Shown one piece after another: positions 20,011 to 34,000 of a DNA stretch of 64,000 nt; the first letter of the stretch is position 1; every line of letters starts with the position of its first letter. This DNA comes from Nymphalis io. Lineage: Eukaryota > Arthropoda > Insecta > Lepidoptera > Nymphalidae. Where the stretch lies: positions 7,378,001 through 7,442,000 of the forward strand of contig NC_065910.1 of the NCBI RefSeq assembly GCF_905147045.1, written 5' to 3'. The notes below the pieces were generated by a model, which ran no database searches, was not told the origin of the DNA, and worked only from the letters and a program-made list of their open reading frames with translations. A program made the position numbers and the translations under genes.

Positions 20011-20222
20011 GAATAAATAAATTTGTAGGTGTGATATTTGACTGACACAAGATATTGATGGATATCTATAGGTCAGTGCTACCTACCCATATATTGGTTC
20101 GCACAGACTTTACCAGCTAAACACAATATACAAAATTCGAAACAAAATCACACGTAGGTTCCATGAATTTATTTGAATGTCTCATACGCTATCATAAATG
20201 AATAAATTTGTTAAATGTTAAA

Positions 20223-20532
20223 AAGCCGAGATGGCCCAGTGATTCGAACGCGTGAATCTTAACCGATGATCGTGGGTTCAAACCCGGGCAAGCACCGCTG
20301 AATTTTCATGTGCTTAATTTGTGTTTATAATTCATCTCGTGCTTGACGGTGAAGGAAAACATCGTGAGGAAACATGCATGTGTCTAATTTCATTGAAATC
20401 CTGCCACATGTGTATTCTACCAACCCGCATTGGAGCAGCGTGGTGGAATAAGCTCCAAACCTTCTCCTCAAAAGGCAGAGGAGGCCTTAGCCCAGCAGTG
20501 GGACATTAACAGGCTGTTACTGTACTGTTACT
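20223..20532 (+). mobile_element. SINE-A, full-length copy with TSD
   Basis: Complete head with B box GGGTTCAAACCC and tail ending in TTACTGTACTGTTACT. Flanked by GTTAAATGTTA at 20210-20220 and 20533-20543. The short tail repeat (TTACTGT) is the likely priming end. Confidence 0.9.
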
Positions 20533-20639
20533 GTTAAATGTTAGTATTTTTGACAGTGTTGAAAGAAGAAATATTCATTCTTAACTTATATTAATGTAGA
20601 GTAATGGTCCATTCATTAAATTGTACTTGACTCAGTAGA

Positions 20640-20810
20640 TCGTTAATCTTAACCGAAAATCGCGGGTCCATATTTATTTATTATATTATTTATATGTATT
20701 TATAATAATTTATTGCTTGTGTTTGAGGGAAAACATATTGAGAACCTGCAAGTTCCGTTCAGAAATTCTGCTACATGTCACCCAATCAATACTAGTGCAG
20801 TGTAAAAGAC
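20640..20810 (+). mobile_element. SINE-A, degenerate copy
   Basis: Recognisable blocks 'cgttaatcttaaccgaaaatcgcgggt', 'gggaaaacatattgag', 'aacctgcaagt' and 'attctgctacatgt' in family order, about 100 bp after the preceding full copy. Confidence 0.5.
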
Positions 20811-21834
20811 CAGCTTAACAGAACAAGTGTTACCACTTCTGTACTAAATTAGTTGTACGCGTAACGACTTTCAATAAATATTTCGGCTTTTCATCGGCAT
20901 CCAAGTAAAACATATAAAAATACGATAACGCTAAATGGGACATCCATTGCTAGGGAAACACTTCCTCTCCTGTTAAGTAAGAACAATTAGAAATTGTATA
21001 AAGGTGCTTTTGGTATCTTAAAAATTTTACATAAAAATCTTTATATGTCAATCCCAATATTTATGAGAAGAAATTATTTGCCTGTAGGTGGTATATACAT
21101 AGTCTTGTTCAGTTATAAATAAAAAAAAAGCAATGCTAACAACATTAAACGTGAACAAAATGAATCTTTACACATTAATAAGTTGAGCTCGAATTTGTCA
21201 TTGTAAAAAAACCAACATCGTATTAAAATTTCTGTACAGATTCAAAATATCTAAATAAGTAAAAAGACAGAGATGTATATTATTGAGTAATTTATTCCCA
21301 AAAGCTTTCGATTTCGCACGCATTAGCATTCCCCTTGCGTAAGAACGTGATGAAACATAGCTTACAGTTCATCTAAAAGATTTAACTACAAAGCAATGAC
21401 AATCACATCTAAATCCTTTTAATAATTTTCAATATCTTAATTGAAATCAAACGATTCAAATTTAATACAAGTTTTTTAATTATATAATTATAATTAATAA
21501 ATAAAAAATTAATGCCTTTTATTAATATGAAACGTTTATTTTAATACGGTAACTTTGTGCCACAGCTATACAAAATATATTTTTAATATACTTAATTTAT
21601 AATTATCGTGGATTATTTTTAAATTTATTTAAAAAGTTAAACAATTACACTATTTACTGCTACCATACCCTTTTAAAGAACCTAATTCCACAGACAATAA
21701 CCGAAACCCGCTTAACGGGATGCAAAACAAAAGAAAATTCGAATAAAGAAATCAATCGCAATCGAATCAAGAATTCGCAGACTATAAGTGTGAGCGAGAT
21801 GCAGAAATACAAACTTACTAGTTTGTAACAGAGA
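20811..21834. other. Intergenic AT-rich DNA
   Basis: AT-rich sequence without recognised elements, genes or RNA genes. Confidence 0.4.
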
Positions 21835-22045
21835 CGGGAATAGCGTTAATCCTATTGGCTTATACCGGGCGACGTTTGCCACGATTGGTCGCCGTGCTTT
21901 ATTGAACTGTCACTGAAGACCGCGGTTAAGGGGTGAGCGGTAATTCGGGGGCAAACAGGGGGAGAAAAAGGTTTGAAAAGGGGGTTTGGGGAGAGGGGTC
22001 GGGTGTTTCACAGAACGGAGTTTGGCGATTGACTTGTAGGTAGTT
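21835..22045. promoter_or_regulatory. GC-rich block with inverted CCAAT boxes
   Basis: A 200-bp island containing CTATTGGC and GATTGGTC (inverted CCAAT) about 40 bp apart, a CGCGG patch and several G runs (GGGGGAG, GGGGTCGGG). It is non-coding and matches no repeat seen here. Its position 3 kb upstream of the Hr51 ATG fits a promoter or enhancer. Confidence 0.4.
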
Positions 22046-23373
22046 TTTGGGGTTCCTTAGAGAATTGAAAGGGATTTTTGAATATATGATAAAATTTAGT
22101 GTTTGCTTCTATTAAATGATATCTATAGCTTTATATATAAATTAATATTCCATTAAAATTTTTAAAAATGTTGCCAATTACGATTATAAGTAATATAATA
22201 TTCCTTCTAATTAATATTTTTTTCGATTCATTTTTAAAATGTTCATAGAAATGTTAATTTTATTAAGGATATTATGATTAATTATATGGCAAATTATCAA
22301 CTATGTGGTGATAATAAAAACTTTTTCAAAGTAATGTAATTAAGCTGAAGTACTTATGATAATGTTTAATGTTCATTGAACTTCAAATCATTTAATTTAA
22401 AATTTCTTATAATTATTAGCAGACATACTACGCTAGACCATTAATATTCTTAATAAATATGTCCAAAATTTAAATGTTTGAAAATGCTTATACTAATTAA
22501 AAACTAAACTAGGCATTTCTTTTGATCTTTTGAATCTCTGTGTAATTACCTAAGTATTATAAATTTGTGACAAATATTTTAAAATGTCATCTATTTCATC
22601 GCATAGATTTAATGATAGCGGTTCTTTGACAAGAAAAAAAAGTAAAAAAAAAAAACTTATCCTGCAAGTAGACGGTTCCACTCCATATTACTCTTTAAAA
22701 AGAAAAATCAAACCATAAACATGTTTTATTTTCATAAAGCAGGTACACTAGCGTTTTGGACTTTAACATTAGTTCTAATAAATCAATTTAATCAACTTGT
22801 TATGATAAAACTGACGAAAACTATTCCTTGATTATTAAGTAACAAAATTCTGAGGATATGACCAACATAAATTATAAAACGAACTTACCTATATTATCTA
22901 TCTACCGTTGCTGTTTTTTTTTTTTGCAAAAGAGTACAGATATTTTGTTGATAAATTAAAGGCTCTCAATGCTAAAGCGGTTAGAGACACACAATTTTTT
23001 TATTGGCTTGATGGAACTCGTCTGCTAGTGCTTTGTAGGGTTAGACAAAAATCCTGAGCTGGGTAAATTGTACAATTATTCTCAGTTTCGATCATCAAAG
23101 TGGTTGGCCTTTAAAGTCATGTCATTAACGATACGAAAAATCACGCTTCAATGAATTGTATTGTGTAGATTAAACTTTTTTTTTATATTTGAAACAGATA
23201 AAAATTGTACACATTACATATATACATAGTTAATTCATATTAAAATTTAAATTATTTTATAAATATATAAGGTATAATAATAGTTACGTAAGTTATACTA
23301 AAAAAATCAAAAATACTTTATTCGATATATTTATAACTTATGTATGATTTAATTATAACTTATTTATGATTAA

Positions 23374-23682
23374 AAGCCGAGATGGCCCTGTGGTAAGAAC
23401 GCGTGAATCTTAACTGATGATCGTGGGTTCAAACCCGGGCAAGCACCACTGAATTTTCATGTGCTTAATTTGTGATTATAATTCATCTCGTGCTTTACGG
23501 TGAAGGAAAACATCGTGAGGAAACCTGCATGTGTCTAATTTCACTGAAGTTCTGCCACATGTGAATTCTACCAACCCGCATTGGAGCAGCGTGGTGATAT
23601 AAGCTCCAAACCTTCTCCTCAAAAAGATGAGAGGAGGCCTTTAGCCCAGCAGTGGGACATTCACAGGCTGTTACGGTTACGG
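23374..23682 (+). mobile_element. SINE-A, full-length copy
   Basis: Head 'agccgagatggccctgtgg', B box and complete tail ending GTTACGGTTACGG. The flanks TTATTTATGATT (left) and TTATGTATGATT (right, 23683) look like a target duplication with one mismatch. Confidence 0.88.
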
Positions 23683-23929
23683 TTATGTATGATTTGACAT
23701 GGCAGGGTATCTATATGTAAATAATGTGTTTTAATAATAAGAAGAAAGTAAATAAAAAGTGACATTTTGAACAATAAAAATTAATACTTATATCATTTAT
23801 TGTCTACTTATTGTTATTATCTATATATTTCTATATCCAAATTGTATTTTTTTTATATATATATATATTTAGTTACTTTTTTTATTTACATTACGCTTAA
23901 ATCACCGTAGGCATTGATGTATACGCGTC

Positions 23930-24070
23930 TTCAAATTCAAAACAATGACAGACTTATGCGATTGGTTGGCAGGACCCGGGAAATTGTTGACTTTTCCTCT
24001 CTGATTCCGCGTTTTGTGATTCGCCACGCCTTCGCGAAAGTTCCCTCTTGTCATTGGAGGGAAGCATGTC
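23930..24070. promoter_or_regulatory. GC-rich block, candidate regulatory DNA
   Basis: It contains GCGATTGGTTGGC (inverted CCAAT), GACCCGGG and a CGCCACGCCTTCGCG patch in AT-rich surroundings, 1 kb upstream of the Hr51 start. Non-coding; the role is inferred from composition and position. Confidence 0.35.
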
Positions 24071-24414
24071 AGATATCAAGTTTTATTTCGTGACACATTT
24101 AATATCATATTCCCAATACCTAACGTATTTAAAGCTGTATTTATTGTATCTGAATATATTGAGATGAAATCTAGAGTAAAAAAATAAGACAGAATTTAGT
24201 AACTAAAACTGTTAATATTGTATGTGTTCCTCATTTTGTTTTTTTCCCAAAAATAAATTTAACGAAAAAGGGAATATACTTAAATCTTTACATGTCTTTA
24301 TTGGTTTGTCTCAAAACCTTTATTGTCTTTAATTTTAAAATAAAAAATACGCTACAAGTTACGTTAATAGAGAAATCGAAATAACCATTTAATTTTGCGC
24401 GCAGCGTCATTATT

Positions 24415-24690
24415 CTAAATGGCTGGCTGACGCAGCGCCGTAATGCCACAAATTAAAGCTTAAAACGGACGCTTAACAGCTGACCCAAAATCGAAGTCTC
24501 CCCCTGAAGGGGGCCAGCGTCAAAAGCAACGGGGCGGAGTCTCGCCCCGCCTTCAACGCCACGCGGTGAGATCGAGTCAAAAGTGCCCCGGCCGTAGCAA
24601 CACTAGCAACGCGCGGCTCGCTGCCGACGAGCAAAAAATATTAACGTCAAAAGTGACAGAACTGTATTCCCGCGTTCCCGCCAATATTCG
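24415..24690. promoter_or_regulatory. GC/CpG-rich island upstream of Hr51, probable promoter region
   Basis: About 275 bp of CpG-rich sequence ends roughly 330 bp before the Hr51 ATG. It holds two GC boxes in opposite orientation (GGGGCGGAG and CCCCGCC around 24531-24551), a CCCCCTGAAGGGGG inverted repeat near 24500, and GTCAAAAG three times at 24519, 24576 and 24646, twice as GTCAAAAGTG. There is no reading frame. The likely transcription start lies here or just downstream, but no TATA box can be named. Confidence 0.5.
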
Positions 24691-25019
24691 TTTTTGATTG
24701 GGTATTTTTAGTGTAGTTACCTAATTCGTTTATTTAGTTTTATAATATTCAAAATAATTAAATATTATTTTTAATAATTTCTTCATTTTCTGTATCAATG
24801 ATTAGCCGTGTACTATAAACAACAAAAACTGCGCTAATATTTTACAAGCAACTTACAATTATTTATTTGTCATTCCTTCATTAATTTTTTTAATGTAATT
24901 AAATGAGTAAAATATTTGACTAGGTATTGCAACTATCGTTAAATAAAATGATGTATTAAAAGTTATTATTGGACTTAAGTGTTGTAAAAATCAAGGGACT
25001 ATTCTAAATTTAAGATAAA

Positions 25020-25080
25020 ATGGAGGTGGCTCAAAATCCTCTTCAATTGACTCAAGACCATCAAGAAGGCAGAATGACAG
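25020..25080 (+). CDS. Hr51: Hr51 coding exon 1 (start exon)
   Basis: ATG at 25020 in an AAAATGG context opens 20 codons (MEVAQNPLQLTQDHQEGRMT) plus one base, with donor GTACTT at 25081. The one-base overhang fits the exon at 35806 exactly to give Gly-Glu-Asp-Ser. Position, phase and start context support it. No homology call is possible on so few residues, and the donor is not the strongest. Confidence 0.62.
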
Positions 25081-28000
25081 GTACTTTCAATAATTCATTA
25101 TTTACATACCAGTGTTTTATAATGAAAATGTATTTCTTTCATCATACTTATGACCACTAACCATCGGATGGTTCAATGATTGAATGGTTGGTTTTCGTGT
25201 TATTTAGTAAAGGATATATACATAGAAAATACTGGAATTGTATTTGAATTTCCAGAAGCTTTTAATTAGTTTAATTTCAGTTTGTAGGTTATAAATAAAT
25301 ATAATATAAAAAAAAATGTCACTTCAATCTTCTATGATGTTATTTCTTTTAATAGAGAGTAATATAATAGTTTGTTAAAAAACATTTTTGAGTAATATTA
25401 GTTGTCAGATAATCTAATAAATCTAATACATTTTAAAATGCGGTCACTCTACATAAAACAACATATTATTTATCAACACTGTTATAAATATATGTAATTT
25501 TAAAGATATAACCGGACACATTCCATTAAATAAGTTTGGATATTTAATGAAGAAGGCTCCTTCTCCCAATTGTCCCGATTGCGGGGCTGTAGAGGATGTA
25601 TACCACATTTTAAGTGAACCCCTTTTATCACAATCAATAGGTAGATCAATGGGAATATGTAATATTTATCTTGCAAATCCTACTTCAGAGCTAGCCAAAA
25701 TTACGTATAATATAAATAAGCGAAACTAGACAATATATTATAATTAATAAAGATAAGAATATTTGTGTGACCTACCAGAGCATCAAAGGCACCCAAGTGA
25801 GAATAGCGCTCTTCAAATGAGAATAACAAATATATATATATAATGTCCATACTTTCTTTTTTTTCCGAATATCAGCAAGAGATAACTATTATCGAGGTTT
25901 TTTTAAATGTATTAATGTTCAGCACCGACTTCGAACGGTAAAAATATTACCGCGGACTTTTAATTAGATCAACTATATATTATGTTTATATATTTTATAG
26001 ATATTTAGCATATTTATATCGAATATCGATAATGTAGAATTATTAATACACTACTGGTGAAAACGAAGTGAAAACAAACATTGTAGTATCTGAGATTAAC
26101 GCCATATATTCTACTGGCCAACAGCAATACTTAATTTTGTTGTATTCCGTTTGGAATGGTGAGTGAGCCAGTGTAACTACAGGCACAAAGGACATTCTAA
26201 ATTCTTAACGTTGGTGGTGAATTTGCGATGTCAGGAATGTTTAATATTTATTAAGGCGTCAATGTCTATGGGCTGTGACCACTTATCTTCAGGTGGTGCA
26301 ATAGTCCATCCTCGAACCTAAGTTAAAAAAATTAAGGTTTTTTTTTTTTTATAGAATAGGAAGGCGGACGAGCATATGGGCCACCTGATGGTAAGTGGTC
26401 ACCAACGCTCTTAGACATTGGCATTGTAAGAAATGTCAACCATCGCTTACATATCCAATGCGCCACCAACCTTGGGAACTAAGATTTTATGTCCCTTGTG
26501 CCTGTAATTACACTGGCTCACTCACCCTTCAAACCGGAACACAACAATATCAAGTATTGCTGTTTTGCGGTAGAATATCTGATGAGTGTGTCAAATGATT
26601 AACTTAAATATAGTTAAACAATAAATTACTGCAGAAGTAATAACATAGTTAAAAAAATAAGAAAGAACTACGTTAGTTATTACCAATTTAAATGATTAAA
26701 TATCTTAACGTAGCTTAAAACTCTATAGTAATATTGTAAAATGAAGATACAAATTGCACATTAAAGTCTCTTTGTATGGAGTTATTTTTTTAACATACTC
26801 ATAGGTAAACAAACCTTACATTTATATATTCCTCGCGATTCGCTAAAAGCTGCTATATGGATAATGACGTTCAATCTTTAAGCTTGATAAACTCCTTGTC
26901 TATCTTTTTTACGATAAAAAAACAAGCGACTAATTACACGTAACAGAAGCGAATACATTATCACATATTCATAAACGTTGCGGGTGGTTAGTTAAACTAT
27001 GCTGTCTTCTTCTTTCGAATGTCAAATCAATAATGACAGAAAGAGAGAAATCAGTGTTTAACTAGATAGCCACTATGCAACGTTTCTAAGACCGTTAATT
27101 TCAATAATAGCCTCAAATACGTAAGAAATTAAGGATATATATTTTAATTTTGTCTTTGCTCTTTTAAGATTTTTCTACAATCAAAAAAACGTTGCAAAGT
27201 TGTAAATCGATTATTTTATATATTTTCATTAATGAATTACTATATTTAATATTCAATTTGAATTTCGATTAGAAAAAGGTTACAATGTAGGTTCTTTAGT
27301 CTTATAGTTAATTTTTTTTTTTTTTATATTTGTAATGTCGATTTTCATTACAATAAAGTGTTTTTTGTATCGTTTTAATATATTTAATTCATTATATATT
27401 TTTGGTACTAAAACACCATACAAGATAAGATTTTTAACGTTTATCGATTTTCCGGTAAACATTCTTAAAATGTAAAAATACATAAAATCATTATGGTTAT
27501 CAAAGAACTTCGAATTCGATTCCGTATTTGATCACATATTTTTAATGGCATCAAATTTGTTATTCAGCCCGCGTATGCCAGTACCTCGGAGTCTATTTGA
27601 CTGATTTTCAGCCGCTCCATGATTTGCCACTTTACCCGGTCAGTTCGCGTTTTGAATACAAAGCAGGTTATATGGGGGATTTGAATTTCATTTTACCAAT
27701 AATGGGTTCGCGTTTTGAATAACACTTTATTGGGTTCTTACTATGTCAGTGTTTTATTTGTGTTTATTATTTTCTTTTGTGTTTATATTTTAGGCTGTAT
27801 AGAATGTAACATTTATTATTTTGAATTATTAATCTGTGTAAATAAACGTTATTATTATTTTGACAGATACTAATTAATAGTCGTTTTTAAATATGGAAAT
27901 ATACATGTTTAATATGTATGTTTAAACATTTATTGTGACGCTTTTTAAAATCTATACATTATTTAAAGACAACCAAAATACTGATCATATTTTTGAAAAA

Positions 28001-31000
28001 ATGTGGCCTATTTGTAGATAAGATCGGCAACAAAAACCTTTTTGGTTTTGTCTTCTTATACATGTCTCTATTGTCTATGACTCAATTTCATTGCATGGTA
28101 ATAATCAATCAGATTTTGTACTGATACTGAGTTACGAGTGATTGGAGTATGTGCATGGCCATTTGGATTGGTACATCAATTCTACCATATATTGTGTATA
28201 GTTACAATCAAGCGGAGTAGTCATTTCCCTCCCCGGCAAATATAAAAAAATAGTGTTCTCATTGTTGGAATGTTTAGTGAGTCAGTTTAATTACAACCAC
28301 ATGGAACATATCTTAGATGCCATAGTGGGCTCCGAATTTATATTGTACAGATTGGCTTATAGTGACAAATATACGTGGCATTTTTTGAAATGGTAAACCT
28401 GCAAGAACTCACCAATTGAGTTTTAGCATTAAACGAAATTCGAAGACGCCCAAGGCTTGGTAGGGGTATATTTAAGTGAATTCTTAAAATGTAACATTTG
28501 GAATGGAAGGGAGGAAATTAATCAGGGCGGCTCAAGAGCTCTCGCGTCAAAAGAAAACCAAATAAAACGGCAAGCGACAAAGTTTTCCGACTCGACTCGT
28601 GGCCTTAGGAAGCTATGGAGTTGTATTAATTTAATTTTTTTTAGTTTAATATTTGGTATTTTAATATAAGTTATATTTACGTTATAAGAGATACTGTAAT
28701 TAAATGTGTATTTATGGCTCAGTTGATAAAACACGTGAATACACACACATAAGCGCTAAAGGGCTTCTAATTCGTAATTTATAATTCTCGTAATCGTCGG
28801 GTTAGAATACCGTCGTGTACAAACATTCATCTGTCAAATGTCATTTTGGCTCGGAATAAGTTACAATTTATCTCCTTCGAGAGTACCACTCTTCAAAGGC
28901 CTCTTATAGTACATATCATATACAAGCTAAAGACATATATTTTCATACTTAAATTTTATAGTTTTTCTAAATATTATATCTTAAAGATAGAAGTAAATAG
29001 CATTACTGACGGATCTGTATAATTGAGAAATATTTATATTGGTACTATCTTGATACTCTACGATTTTATCAATAAGAAATCTGTTACGTAAGATGTATAT
29101 TGAAATTTGCTAATTAATAATACTTTTCATACTAAAATTTATAGGAATTAAATTCGACTCCACGTCATTCCTTAGCCGCCTGTAAGTGCCATACTCGGTA
29201 CAAACATTGATTTATCTTGATACCAGGGATTTACTTCGCTCTCTCCCGCGACTTCCAATTTCCCAAACTGTTCTTTTTATGTGTCTCATACAATTTTCTT
29301 TTATGTCTTTTCACGTTTTATATAGCCTTTTTTATCTGTGCTGCCTGTCACGATTTTATATTTTATCTGTGTTTCTTTTAAATTTTGTAATAAGAATAGC
29401 TATTATATATACATATATTTTTGATTCTATATACTATATATTACGAAGGCTCTTATATACGAGTAACTCCCGCCATAATTGACATTTCATTTTATGAATT
29501 AATACTTAATATACATACATAATTCTTATGTATTCCTGCTTCCCCCTTCCTTCTTAAGTCCACGCGAGCTGGTTCTCGATGTCACCGCCTAACTGTGACA
29601 TCAATTCCATCGCGAACAAAGAAATTTGGCAACTCCTTTCTTTATCGCACTTCCAAAAAATGGAATTCCTTACCAGCTCACGTGTTCCCCTCCTCTTACA
29701 ACCCGGGTTCCTTCAAAAGAGGCGTGAAGAGGCATCTTGCGGGCCGGCAAGGCGAAGGCGGCTAGTGCAGAACGTTTTTCCCGTCTGTACTGGCCGTCGT
29801 CGCGTTTGGACTCTACTACCACTTACCATCAGGTGGAGTAGTCATTTGCCCTCCCGGCGAACATAAAAAAAAGGTCATTATCAAAGCTTTAAATAAAAAA
29901 TATCGTCGCATATGAATATGGAATGTTCTGGGTGCAATCCAGTCCGTTTACACTACTAACATTCCATTTGGCGCTCTTAGACACAGTGTAATTACAGGCA
30001 TTTGGAACGTAACATCTTAATTGACATGGTTGGCAGCGTATTGACAGTGTTATGAACATTCTATCGGTGCCGATTGTGGCCGCGGTTTTACATTGTCAGA
30101 AATATTAACTCGGCATTTATCCTACTTATCTATGTATCAATATATATAATAAAATTATAACAGGCCCGTGTCTGTATATTAAAGATATTGGCAATAAACT
30201 AATATGGGGGTCTTTATTGAAGCAAAAAAAAAAACAAACCAACAGTTTTTAGAATTTTTGTCTGTCTGTTTGTCTGTATGCTTGTGTTGTGTCTGTATGT
30301 TTGTATCCGCATCACGCAAAAACTACTGCGTGGAATTGAATGCGGTTTTCACCGATGTATTGCTGATCTTAATTAAAATATAGGGTCCAATTTAACGCAG
30401 GAAAATATCTTATTCCAATTGTTATTAATTTAATATTACCCGGAGGTCACGTTGTTTAATGAGCTTAATGCTAAATTATTAGCGCCGCACTTACATATTC
30501 TACCGTTAAAGAAATATTTCGTATTATTGTGTTCCGGTTTGAAGGTCCAATGAGCCAGTGTAACTACAGGCACAAGGAATATAACAATTTAGTTCCCAAG
30601 GTTGTTGGTGCATTGGCCATGGAGGGATGGTTAAAAAAATTTTATAGTGCTAATGTCTATGATTGGTAGTGAACTATTCACCTAGGCCTGTCTCATAATG
30701 TGGGACGAATGTACGATGAGCCACAACTCACACATAGAAGCTATAAACAGAACCTAATAATAAATAAACACATGAAAAAAATACATAAAGAATGAGGTTT
30801 ATGTATATGTATTATTATGTGCCTAGCACATTAATAAGCCGAGATGGCCTAGTGGTTAGAACGCGTGAATCTTAACCGATGATCGTATGTTCAGAATCGG
30901 GCAAGTGAATTTCCATGTGCTTAATTTGTGTTTATAATTCATCTCGTGCTTGACGGTGAAACACTTGACGCTCGACGAAAAACATCGTGAGGAAACCAGC

Positions 31001-34000
31001 ATGTGTCTCATCATCATTGAAATTCTGCCACATGTGTATTCTACCAACCTGCATTGGAGTAGCGTGGTGGAATAAGCTCCACGCTTCTGCTCAAAAGGGA
31101 GAGGAGGCCTTAGCCCAGCAGTGAGACATTAACAGGCTGTTACTGTACTGCTACTGTACATTAATAAGATATAAGGGACGAATAAAATGTTTAAAAATAT
31201 ACGCACACATACATCACACCAAATTGATATCTGTGAGCCTCTAAAGTTGAGATTTATATAACGAAAATAATAATCATTTAACAGAAACAGTTAGTCCAAA
31301 ATAAGAAATTATAAATTATTAGACGTACTATGTACCTAGTATTAGGAATATAAAATAGTAGGCCGCGTTCTGCTTATGCGGAGTCGTGGTTTATTTAAAC
31401 GTAACCAACGTAGCAGTGGCTACGAAGACGTAGGTAGGTAGGTACTAAAACGATTCGAAGTAGCGACTGCGTTCCGCGATCGCCACAAGCTTTTTATGTT
31501 AGTTTTTTTTTAATTCCAATATAATGTGAAAATTTACTCTCACTTCTCACTATTTAAATTAAATATTTGAATTTTTATTTTAACTGTGTGTGAGCCTGGA
31601 GCGATATGGTTGGAATCGATTTTATTCAGAAATAGCCGTTTGTGCCAACGTCCAGTTACAAATAAAGTTTATCTCCAAGGTATATAAAATAAAAACTCGT
31701 GCAACACAGAACTGTGATAGGATTTTTTGCATGAGAAACGTTTTGCTCAAAATAAAAACTTGCACCAAAAGACTTGTACATACGACAACACAAGATTTAT
31801 AGGTATATTTAAACTACATATATATAAATGCAACATTAATAATATTTATATAATATATTTTTTTTTATAAAAATTAGCTGAAAATTATGGATTAAAAAGA
31901 ACAATATGTGAATGTCCCTAGTACTATACTGGAGTGGTCCTTTGCTAGTAAATTAAGTTATTCCGACGGTAGTTGGACATAATAGCCATTCGGCAATCAG
32001 CGTCGAGTTCATTGTATCTGTTTATTTACCTACACATAGACACAATACAAATAGAGCTACCTGTAACATTAAATAATATATTTATTTTTTTTAAATTTTA
32101 ACAAAATATTTATTAAATAAATCTGATTACAATATTACTTTTCTTTTATATTACAGAAATTATGATCATTACATAGGATTTTATTTAAATTTAGATTATT
32201 AATTTTTATTATTTTAGTCAAATTTTAAAATAGTCCCTCCCGATTCCCACCCGACGCAAAGCTGCCCATAATGCAGGCCGCATTTCCGCGTTGTATGGCA
32301 ATGGACAACCTTTGTGCCAAGTGTGACCCGGAGCGACTGTCAAATCCCCTCTCTCTAATGCGACAGCCAATTTCCCTTATTAAACTGAGGGCATCCGACC
32401 CCCAACATCCCGACGTCTCAATTTATTAGAATATAACTGTTTATAATAAATGTCGTTTGTTATTTGACCCAGAACACATAAACAGGGATGTTAAACACAA
32501 GAGTTTAAGGTTTTCGTTAATAATAAAAAAAGGTTGGTCAACAACAATCTTTCAGCTACGATTTTTCATTGATTTATTACAGTAAAATATTTTAACGTGC
32601 AAAATAAATAGTGTTGGCTGTTTATGAAAAAAAAAATATGTATATTAAACGAGGATGTCTAAATATTCAAAACTCTGTTCACAATAAGATAATTCAATGA
32701 GTACAGTAACGTCAGTAACAGACCCCATCTGTAATTACATTTGCGAGCCTACGTTCATTGTAAACGAATTGTTGTATTATTGTCACAGTTTGACACTTAG
32801 TTTCTTAACACAATTTCTTGAATTGAAAGGTTTTATTTTAGTTCTAAATATATTATTACATGTATGATTGGGTTTTTTCGACAGTAGAATGTTTTTTTTT
32901 TTTTTTTTGAGTCGCTGGAGTAAGCCCTAACTTCTAGCTGCTAATGAAATCTCATTGAAAAATAAACTTATCGTTAGTTTAATATTCACTCAACCTTAGG
33001 AAAATGAAAACTGCACTTCTATTGACTTATATAAATATACAATTACATAAGAATTATTTACATTATGTCTTAGATATTCAGAATTAAACACAATTCGAAA
33101 TTTAAAATTAGCTACTGTACAAAGTCATGACCTAGCGTGGCTGCTACTACGAATCCTAGTAAGCATACTAAATTATAAGTTAGTAGTTATATATATATTT
33201 ATAGTATTATAGTTAGTTAGACTAATAGACTTGCTATTAGTCTAAAGTTATCACAGTTTATTATCATATATAATATCATTCAGCAATCCATAAATTCCAT
33301 GACGAATTAATCACGAAACCAAATCGCCTTATCCTTACAAAGGTACCCATACCGTTCGACAATCACTTAATTGTTTCATCATATTAGTGTACCACTATAT
33401 CTTGACATTTAATTGAAGCTTATTTATATTAAAATAGAGTTTATTATCGTATGTCATTGAATTACTAATGGTGGTCCACTTCCCCTATTTTATTTTCGAG
33501 TGAAAATGCTATTAAAACGAAAGGGTGCGATTTGCAATGGTTATTCTATTAGCATTATTGATATTAAATATTTATTGATATTGCTTTTAGTTGAAGTAAT
33601 AGTTGAGAGGTGTAAGTTATCGTTGAATGTATATTTGTAAAGTACAAACAGACTGCAGACCTTGGTGTTAGTGCTTTGTGCAAGCCCGTCTGGGTAAGTA
33701 CCACAGACGCATCAGATATTCTAATACCAATATTCAGCATTTTTTGTGTTGCGCTTTGAAGGGTGAGTGAGCCAGTGTAACCACCGGCACATGGGGCATA
33801 ACATCTTAATTACCAAGGTTGGTGGAGCATTGGCGATGTAGGAATGGTTGATCCATCTTACTTCGGCGGTGACCACTTACCATCTGGTTGCTCATTCGCT
33901 CGATCGGCCCTGGGAACTCCAGCCAGAGGTGCTTTCGGAAGTGCACCGGTTCCGGGTGGAAACGAGGTCAAGCGGCGTCCGTCCAGGATCGGCGGAGGTT

